Below, one piece after another: positions 56,503 through 64,000 of a stretch of 64,000 bases of DNA (positions are counted from its first letter, which is position 1; each line of letters opens with the position of its first letter). A model generated the notes under the pieces. The model ran no database searches. It was not told the origin of the DNA and was given only the letters and a program-made list of their open reading frames with translations. A program made the position numbers and the translations under genes. Origin of the DNA: Gamsiella multidivaricata (Eukaryota; Mortierellomycota; Mortierellomycetes; Mortierellales; Mortierellaceae); the NCBI RefSeq assembly GCF_025024155.1, contig NW_026251757.1, positions 1-64,000 on the forward strand, written 5' to 3'.

Positions 56503-58113
56503 ATGGACTCACCCTATCGTCGGAGTGCACTTGTCCTCGGGCTGAGTCTCTGGGCCGCCATTCTCCTGGCCCTCTACATTGCACGGCACCACGCCATCAA
56601 CAACCTCTACTCCTCCATCCCCGACAATTACCCTTCTTCTTCATCTGTCGTCAGTAACACCCGGCCGAGTACCAACCAGACAGTCCTCAGGGCCCAGTGG
56701 GAGCCCTCGAGACGATACCTGGTCTTCTTACCCTTCGAAGGCATTTCCAACCAGTTTTTCTCCCTCCAGAACGCCGCCACGATCGCCAAGCGACTCAACC
56801 GCACCCTCGTCGTCACTCCCATCACACCCAACCGTCATGATCGTCTCAGGACCAATCAGCCTTGGAGTCGTTACATGGACGTAGAGCATATGGCCCTTAA
56901 TGCCGGTATTGACTATACGGAGTGGCACATCATCAAGCGAATCGACCCCGCTACACAGCGGATCATAGACGCCGGATCCAGGAGAAATATTACCCAGGCC
57001 TGGAGGGATCGTGCGGAAAGGTTTCCATGTCAAGTCATCGGCAAATATGGACACGACCACTTCGTTGGAGAACAGGACTCCGTCGGCGCAGATTTCGCTT
57101 ATCAGCACTTGCTGGACCTTGACCCCATACATATTTAGCGATATAGTGATAGTCGTGGATGACATACTGGAGTCGAATCAGAACTCGACTGAGCAGGTCA
57201 TCTGCCTTTCGTATAGTTCACAGCCCAGTTTAAACGCGGGGTCACCCAACGAAGTATCGGTTGGGGTGCAGCAGGGAGATACTTGCGATTCTTGCCCCGA
57301 TTCGCGTCCTATGTCGAGGACCTTATTGCGTTTAGATTCGGTCTGCTGGAGAGCCATATTCATCCACATCCACCGCTCTCACTCGGAAATTCGATTCTGG
57401 ACAAGGGCGCTATGGCAGAGACGTTCCTTTCTCGAAAATCACCACTGAAGGATTATATCACCATACATTTGCGCAGAGGCGACATTGTAGTCAAGTGCGC
57501 CAATCAAACCGTGAGCGACTGTATCACGCCTCTGTCTGAATATAAGAAACAAGTCGACGACATCTTGACAGGATTATCCAAGGATGCAGCGCAGCCCAAC
57601 GTAGTCCTAGTCTCGGACACGGAGTCAGAGGACGAGAAGAAGGAGATTGATGGGTACGGATGGTATCGTCTAGATCATGCAGTTGATCCAAATTTGCTGA
57701 GTGTTTCCAAGGAACTGGGGCCCTTTAGTCCGGCATTCATCGACTCTGCAGTGCTAGTGGGAAGAGATACGCGGTGGGTGATTGGAAGTCGCAAGAGCAC
57801 TATGTTCTGGCTGGCGGCAATGAGGATCTTTAGTTGGTACAATTTGACCATTATTTATCCACAAATGACCAGACAGGAGATGGCGGAGTATCAAGCATCG
57901 CTGGACCGGCATGAGCAGAGCCCTTCTTCTTTGACGGGACTATCGACGGTAGCCAGACGACGGGCCTCTACAAGGACAACGAGGACGGGGTTGCGGGAGA
58001 CGCCGTCAGAAAATGCGACGGCACGAACACGACCAGATCTGGATGATGATGATAACGACGATAACATCATCACCTGGGACAAGCATGAACAGCATTTCTT
58101 TGACCTCTTTTAA
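56503..58113 (+). CDS. GDP-fucose protein O-fucosyltransferase-like type II membrane protein (two compensating frameshifts)
   Basis: Start MDSPYRRSALVLGLSLW is followed by a signal-anchor helix (LVLGLSLWAAILLALYIA, about residues 10-30). The catalytic region has YLVFLPFEGISNQFFSLQNA, the glycan-nucleotide-binding HLRRGDIV, and VVLVSDTESEDE near the family's second motif; WVIGSRKSTMFWLAAMRIF follows. This is the fungal O-FucT family (GT65/68-type); the acceptor is unknown. The frame shifts at about 57116 (one extra base before YIFSDIVIV) and returns at about 57276 (one base missing in GVQQG/RYLRFLP), so 160 bp reads in another frame though its protein text is clearly conserved. Either assembly error or a damaged gene. 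Confidence 0.8.
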
Positions 58114-58453
58114 ATGTGTGTGATCCGCTTATGCTGTTAGGCATACAATCCAGAGAAAAGCACCCTTACATTTTTTTTTCTCTACAATCCTCCATCTGGA
58201 GAGTAATGACTGTACATTCTCTAATAGTATTCCAGAGCTATCCCTTCATTTGACATTTTTCTGGACCACGGTACCGAGCACAATGCTCCGAGGTCTTTTA
58301 CAATGTTTAGATGTTCATAATATTCGCGCTGTCATGATGATTTAATCGACATTGGCAATCTGCGCCAGGCAAGCAGTGAGTTCTTCAGTTGGTTGCGCAA
58401 GTGGTCAAAGGAAAAGAAATCTGTTGGCGGTTAATTAAACGCGTAAGACACTC

Positions 58454-59102
58454 CTATTTTTTCTTTTCGCCTTGAAGAGTAACGACAATCTTTCGTCCAG
58501 AGGAATGGCTACGATGTTCGCACAGCCAGATGCTACCAGGAGAAGAGAAAGTAAATACAGAATGATGTTAATTAGACCCTTGATATAACTTACACGTCCA
58601 GTTAAGTGCGCCATGCAGACCAAAGAATCTTCGTACCCTTGCCACGTTCCCAGATTGAATCGTCCATTCGTGATAGGGATGTTGAGGGATGCGCCAAGGA
58701 GCGAGCTCTTGATGTGGCCGGGCATGTCGTCGGGGCCTTCATCTGCATGCTCGTACGGCCACGATTCAGGCGCAATCTTGTTCAATGCCATCTCCATATC
58801 GACTCGAACATCCGGATCCGCATTCTCGTTCAGCGTCAGCGATGCAGAGGTATGTTGCACTATAATGATAAAGACGGACGAATAAGCGTCTCGAACCATA
58901 TCCCTTCCAAGATGATACAGGCCTCTCTTTTCTCGCATTGCGTGGTCAACTTTGAACAGGGATACAATTGCTTACGAAAAACGTTAGCCATGCCCACAGA
59001 GAACTGTCGGAGTTCTGGGAGCTGCTTCTCGATCTCATGGGTCACCAAATGGCAACCGCGAGACATTGATGGCAGACGAATCGTGGACTGAGCCCAAGAC
59101 AT
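58454..59102 (-). CDS. YjbQ/UPF0047 family protein
   Basis: Three exons (58976-59102, 58637-58859, 58454-58532), all in frame, encode 142 residues, the usual family length. Motifs: RGCHLVTHEIEKQLPE, GMANVFLQHTSASLTLNENADP (the conserved HTSA.L..NEN core), MPGHIKSSLLG with the metal-site His, and LGTWQGIWLCEHR. Bacterial YjbQ has weak thiamine-phosphate synthase activity; the biological role is unclear. The gene is convergent with the fucosyltransferase and lies 156 bp downstream of METTL22. Confidence 0.93.
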
Positions 59103-59257
59103 TTTTTTTCTTTCTTCTTTTATTTGTGAATGAATGTGGAGGTGAGGAGGAGGATCAAGACCGTGAAGAAAGGAATGGAAGGGAGTGGTTGCGATGTCAT
59201 GTCATGGTGACCCTAGTTCACGGCCGTTAAGGGCTTGACGCTGCGAAATTGGCGGCA

Positions 59258-60129
59258 TTAATGACGGCAGTGCTTCATCGGCGAAGTACAACTCTGTAAA
59301 GTTCCTATTCGCATTGTATAGAGCAAACAAACAAGGTTGGCCGTTAACGCGAGTGCGCAATTGAATTGACGATACGAGATGAGAACCAGTTCAGTGGGCA
59401 ATACCAGGTCCTTTGAGCGGTCGTAGTCGCAGTGGCGGTTCAGCTGCGAATAATCCATCCTCTGAGCCATGATCACTTCGGATTGCCCTGTCTTCTTGAC
59501 AAAATAGTCGTGTGCTGTTGCGACAACAGCAAGCTGGTCAAGTGAAAAATTGTATCTGTACAAAAGAGCGATGCGGTTAAGATGAATATCGACGCGGTAG
59601 ATCATGAATGACATGGGAACCAGTACAATGGATGGGGAGCTAGATGAGACCTTTTCTCCATCGTCAAGTACGCGACGCGTCCGGTGGTATGTCGTGGATG
59701 GTCTTCAGGCAATGGCTCAAGCAACAGCTTCTCCAGACACCGTATCAATGCGTCCGTCAACGAATCGTCATATACAACTGGATGAGTGATAGATAACACA
59801 CATTAATAGAACACATAAACTCCGTTCATGGATATGAACTCATTCAAAAATACTGCTTACCATCTGCTGCGAAGATGACAGCACCCTTAGTCCTCCATTC
59901 TTCATGCTCCTGATCAGTCCAACTGAACCGATCTGCCGTTTCGTCCGGACAAGTCGTAGGGTCGTCCATCAGCCAATTGTATCTGCGTGGTAGAACGCGT
60001 TGATCGAGATGCGTTGATACTGGATGGTCTGAGATCATTGACTCGCTATTGAGTGCAATATTCCGCTCGCAGTTCAACAGCACCTCCACATCGTAGTCTA
60101 GGAATAATGTGATAATTAGAGAGAAAGAA

Positions 60130-60181
<52 letters not shown>

Positions 60182-60988
60182 GTTCGTATGGATTTAGAGC
60201 TAATCTTTGCACCCTTACCTGTGCAAAAAACCTTTTCGACATCTGTCATCAAACACAGGGCAATGCTCGCTAGGCCAGTCCCTGCTCCGAGCTCGAGGAC
60301 AAAGCTTCCACTCAAATGGTCTCTTATCGAGACCATCCAATCGACCAGAAGGAAGCAACCCATCCAAACCTGTGAGCCTAAGGTATTTCATGAACAATCG
60401 GTCGAATAAGCAATTGAATAGGCAATTGAACAGGCTATTGAACAGACGATCGAACAGTGCACATCCAGAGTCCAGAGTGAGCGCTTTACCAACATCTCGG
60501 AGGGTTGTGCCCATTGCGTGCTGGATCTCTAAAGCATAGTCCCAGGGCGGATCCTCCTGAGCTTCTGCATCCTCGTCCGATAGATCCGTCTTGTGCTCCT
60601 GTATAGAATCCTGACGCGGATCTTGACCCGCTTTGCTCAAAGAAAAAGTGGAGGTCAGGAACCGGCCGTCCACGCGACCATTGTTGGGATGGATGTGGAC
60701 CTCCGACAGGACCAGATCGTTCTCTGAATCCGTATCCTGTGAATTGTTTTCAGAGGGGGACTTGGGGATATCATTCTCCAGTATGAAGCTCTGGCTCCTG
60801 AGACTATCCTGCAGCGGATTGTTGTGGAAAGGCAAGTGGGGTGAGAGAGAGATGCTATTGAGCCGTGGTCGTTTTTCTGTTGGCTCGAACTGGGTGTCGT
60901 CGGTGTCTGAGTCCAGTCCGTGGGTTTTTCTGGGGGGTCCCTTGGGTGTTGGTGCTGATGGAATGATCTGGGATGAATGCAAGTCCAT
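59258..60988 (-). CDS. METTL22: METTL22-like protein N-lysine methyltransferase
   Basis: Exon 1 starts MDLHSSQIIPSAPTPKG. A disordered polar region leads to TTLRDVGSQVWMGCFLLVDW, joined over an intron at 60378-60489. SAM motif I is LVLELGAGTGLASIAL-like (FVLELGAGTG). Later exons give VEVLLNCERNIALNS, NWLMDDPT, GAVIFAADGKQYF-type text followed by VVYDDSLTDALIRCLEKLL, VAYLTMEKR, and FSLDQLAVVATAHDYF. Order and spacing match METTL22, a seven-beta-strand methyltransferase. The C-terminal 50 residues and exact stop are uncertain. Introns hold a GA microsatellite and a small minisatellite. Confidence 0.85.
60135..60182. repeat. (GA)n microsatellite followed by G12
   Basis: GA dinucleotides run to 60170 and are followed by twelve G at 60171-60182, inside a METTL22 intron. 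Confidence 0.9.
60392..60456. repeat. Short intronic minisatellite
   Basis: Roughly 15-bp units of type CAATTGAATAGG / CAATTGAACAGG / CTATTGAACAGA repeat four to five times within the METTL22 intron at 60378-60489. An open frame across it reads LFNSLFNCLFNCLF, but the splice signals on both sides (GTAAAG donor, CCTTAG acceptor) mark it as intron. Confidence 0.7.
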
Positions 60989-61569
60989 TGTTTTTGCAAT
61001 GTTGTCAAGGGAGAGAGAGATGGACTGAAAGAGGAGGAGAACAGCGGGCATTTCACACATGCGGGCTGAGGTGGTTTAGCGGCGTGGCTGTGCTCCTTTG
61101 TCGTTCTTGTAGATGTTTGTTCGGGGATCCAAGGCCTCCTTCGCCTTTGAGCGCAGATGGCATGTTGATCCAGGGATCCCTGAGCTCATACATGGCCAAT
61201 GATAAAGGACAGGGTTGTATTGGCCAGTTGCCTAGAGCAGCTCGCCTGTTTGTGCGTGTGCTAGTGGATTTGTTCGGAAAATATAGAGTCCACCAGGAGC
61301 TTTCAGCCTCGGTCGCTGCAGTCTCTACTTTTGGCGATACTTCATCCAACTGCTCTCTTCCTCAAAGATTTCCCGGGCGACCTCAAACTCAAAACAGATT
61401 CTCTTTTCTCATCCCTCACTCTCTCTCATTCTCTCTCTCCTCATCCCTCTCCTCATCCCTCTCCTCATCCCACGCCTGTAGCACTCCGTCCTTCTCAATC
61501 CTTACCGTCTTCATCTCCGTCGGACGTTTTATCTATCTACACACCACCTGTCTCTCCTGTAGCTAGCCT
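60989..61569. promoter_or_regulatory. Divergent intergenic region of METTL22 and Stealth genes
   Basis: About 580 bp between divergent start codons, with a pyrimidine-rich tract (TCTCTCTCCTCATCCCTC-type, about 61415-61470) before the Stealth ATG. No other gene is visible. Confidence 0.45.
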
Positions 61570-63917
61570 ATGGCTTTCATAAGAGCACCCACCTCCTCAC
61601 CGGTGGCAGCTGGCGTCCGTCACAGCAAGCAATGGCGGACAAGTCCACGCTGCCTAGTTGTCGCCCTCTCCACCTCCTTCATCATCTTCAATTGGCTTGT
61701 CTTTCATGTCTTCCAGGGCCGCAACGTAGATCCCAACATCGAATCTGCCTCCTCCCCCTCATACTCTGCCCCTTATTCTGCAAATCCTTCTGCATCTTCC
61801 TCAGGAAACGATCCCTCATTCAGCAGCAAGCCTGACTGGCTTGCTCACTGGATTCGGTGGAGAGGCCTTGATCCTGGGTTCGCAGAACAGGACCAGACCT
61901 CGCTTCGATTCGATATCGTCTACACATGGGTCAACGGCTCCGATCCAGAGCTACAGCGCTTACGGCTTGAACGCCAAGCTCAATCACCCCTTTTCGCACA
62001 AGTCCTGGCCAATGATCCAAAGACCATTGATGCCACCACCACCAAGCGGTTCCGCGATATGGATGAGCTGCGGTACTCGGTCCGGTCGGTCTACGAGTAT
62101 GCTAGGGACATGTACCGCCATGTTCATATTCTGACGACAGTGGTGGGGCCCGGTCAGGGGCAGACGCCCGATTGGCTAGATCTCACACGAGGTACTGTTG
62201 TCCGAACTGTGCACCACACGACTATTTTTGAAAATCAGACCTACCTCCCCTCGTTCAACAGTCTGGCGATCGAGAGCCAGATGCACCACATCCCTGGCGT
62301 TACAGATGTCGTAAGTGCATATATAGGAAAATCTTTTTTTTTTCTTTATTTTGTGTAGGCACCAAAGTGGGGAGGATCTGCGTGCATTAGTTGTTTTCCT
62401 CTTTCAATTTCAGTCGCTGGCAATGCGCCGCGGATCATTATTGCGCCGGGAATAAGAAAAAAAACATGCATTTTTGCAATTTTTGCTGTTCATTTCCCGG
62501 GTAGATCGCTTTACCTGGGGTTGGCTATGTTTTAAGCACAATTTTGGCGCCGCTCTGAAATATCTTTTTTGCAAAAAGGGACGAAGTTCTTCCATCTGTG
62601 CTTGTGCAACCCTGTCGCATGTGCACTTCATCGACCAAGATAATTCAATTCATACTCACGTAGTCGATCCACTTCCCCACATAGTTCATGTACCTGAACG
62701 ATGATGTCTTCCTCGGCACGACCATGCTGCCCTCCGACATCTGGACACCGCTCTACGGGTTTGTCTTCCACATGGAGGGCTCGCTGCTTGTGCCTCCGAC
62801 GATCCGTCCCTCCGAAAGCAACCCGCTCAATGTCGGAGAGTGGAACTCGCTCCAATACTCCAATTTTTTGCTGTCGCAACGCTTTGGCCCTCGTTATCGC
62901 GCGTACCTGGCTCACGTTCCCCACGTCCTCAGCGTGCCCATACTTAAGGAGATCCAGGCACAATGGCCCGACGACTTTGACCGGACGAGCTCCCACAGGT
63001 TCCGAGGAGAGGGAGAGGCCAAAGACATCCAGGTCTCCTTTTTCATGGCCCATTACGTCCTCGAAAAGCTTCGCGAGACCCAGCTCGAGTCCTATTGGTG
63101 GCATCGTCTGGACAACAACCAAGATGGCAGCCTGAACTGGAGCGAGCGCGAAAAGCTTATCCGTCTGGTTCAGAGCTGGAACCTGAATCAGCAGCAGCCG
63201 GACTCTGCAAAAGTTTATCACACCCGTCCCACTATGATTGCTGGACACGAACATATTCTTAAACGGGTCAACATTCCAATGAGCGGCTCAACCGAGTACC
63301 GACTTGCTGGATTGGATGGATACCCCTTCCTGTTACAAGCTGCCGACACGTCTAGGACGATACCCCTGACTGTGGCCGTGGTGGATAGAAAGTTAACGCA
63401 GCCCCAGATTCCTTACATGAGCTATGAGCAGCCTCAGAAGAGAACATGTCGACTGGATCCAGAATTCTGCTTTGGGAGCGATTTCATGAACCCGGATGTT
63501 CCATCCATCTCCATGGCACAAAGCAAGGATGTTTTTCATCGACTTGCGTTTAAAGAGTTTCACTGCGGCGATTGTCTACTGGAGATTCTGATGCAACATC
63601 CAGACACAGGCATGGGCGCATGGACACCGACGGACGAGCGATCTGAGGCGTTCAAGGATGTGATGGACAAGGTCGCACGCTACAATTACGTGCTCGGCAC
63701 GTCTGATTATTCTTTCCTTGCGCTTCAGGGCCCGGAGAGCTCGCAAAAGAACTTGGACACTCTTATAGAGCGAAAGAATAGCAAAGCATTCTTTTGCATC
63801 AACGATGACTTTGCAAATGACCCGGTGCTTCAAGGCAAGATCCATGGCATCTTCAAGAACTTTCTCAACACGCGGTTTCCAACATCCTCACCATGGGAAA
63901 AGATCCCACCTGAGTAG
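61570..63917 (+). CDS. Stealth-family sugar-1-phosphate transferase (GNPTAB/XPT1-like)
   Basis: Exons 61570-62310 and 62685-63917 give 657 residues. A signal anchor lies at about residues 32-50 (CLVVALSTSFIIFNWLVF). Stealth CR1 is FDIVYTWVNGSDPELQ; CR2 is RDMDELRYSVRSVYEYA, with HVHILTTV after it. The second exon opens with FMYLNDDVFLG. A canonical EF-hand loop DNNQDGSLNWSE follows, as between CR3 and CR4 in animal GNPTAB. The CR4-like end is FFCINDDFAND. Family members transfer sugar-1-phosphate to glycans in the Golgi (GlcNAc-1-P in animals, xylose-1-P in Cryptococcus Xpt1); the donor here is unknown. The intron is 374 bp, longer than most in the window. Confidence 0.9.
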
Positions 63918-64000
63918 TCTTCATTTTCTTCCTCTGCTCTTCTCTCTCCACTGTAAAGATGACAATAATAAGATCGGCTCTTCATTTTTCTTTTTTTTTT

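Noticed and set aside
57123..57275. Intron in the fucosyltransferase gene
   Set aside because: The stretch encodes conserved enzyme text in the neighbouring frame and has no proper donor at its start.
60215..60500. LFDRLFNSLFNCLF repeat as part of METTL22 protein
   Set aside because: Flanked by good splice signals; removing it joins DVG and SQVWMG as in the family.
1..64000. Bacterial-type operons, rRNA genes, integrated virus
   Set aside because: None seen; gene structure is eukaryotic throughout.

Overview
The window looks like nuclear DNA of an early-diverging filamentous fungus, most likely Mortierellomycotina/Mucoromycota. This is inferred from compact, intron-rich genes with GTRAGT/YAG junctions, a full set of eukaryotic housekeeping genes (mitochondrial ATP synthase alpha, PARN, Nop4/RBM28, auxilin, METTL22, TMEM19), Kre9-like and Reg1-like fungal families, and poly-A/T and microsatellite-rich spacers. 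The species cannot be fixed from sequence alone.

Layout. 0-1.3 kb: decayed pogo/Tigger transposase with a nested MITE-like element. 1.6-2.6 kb: TTC36-like TPR gene (-). 2.9-3.5 kb: broken, unrecognised coding remnant. 3.7-5.1 kb: AAAP amino-acid transporter (-). 6.8-7.5 kb: doubtful Cys-rich gene. 8.0-8.5 kb: Kre9/Knh1-like GPI protein (-). 10.3-11.7 kb: tyrosine aminotransferase (+). 12.3-13.9 kb: SR-like RRM protein (-). 14.3-14.6 kb: first copy of a dispersed repeat. 16.6-18.7 kb: Reg1-like PP1 regulator (+). 19.3-22.0 kb: ATP1 (-). 22.2-25.05 kb: two damaged Fanzor (eukaryotic TnpB-like RNA-guided nuclease) copies arranged head to head. 25.4-26.1 kb: secreted Ala/Val/Lys/Asp-rich protein (-). 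27.5-30.0 kb: PARN (-). 30.1-33.5 kb: Nop4/RBM28 (-). 34.7-35.3 kb: doubtful gene with one in-frame stop. 36.3-38.6 kb: single-pass membrane protein (+). 38.7-42.1 kb: auxilin/Swa2 (-). 42.5-43.9 kb: TMEM19 (-). 44.05-44.36 kb: second copy of the dispersed repeat. 46.0-49.0 kb: Myb/SANT protein with a triplicated module (+). 49.4-51.4 kb: F-box protein (+). 51.75-52.35 kb: Lcl2-like protein (+). 53.6-55.8 kb: Mpv17-family protein carrying a large LEA-like insertion (-). 56.5-58.1 kb: O-fucosyltransferase-like gene (+) with two compensating frameshifts. 58.5-59.1 kb: YjbQ (-). 59.3-61.0 kb: METTL22 (-). 61.6-63.9 kb: Stealth-family sugar-phosphate transferase (+).

The genes are mostly unrelated neighbours, as is usual in fungi. 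Some pairs are tight: PARN and Nop4, both RNA-processing genes, lie tandem 136 bp apart; METTL22 and the Stealth gene diverge from a shared promoter region of about 580 bp, as do the Mpv17 and fucosyltransferase genes. The most unusual features are the Fanzor pair abutting the ATP1 promoter, the Mpv17 protein split by an amphipathic repeat array, and the two-copy dispersed repeat about 30 kb apart. Several genes and relics show single-base indels, some compensating, so residual assembly indels have to be kept in mind.
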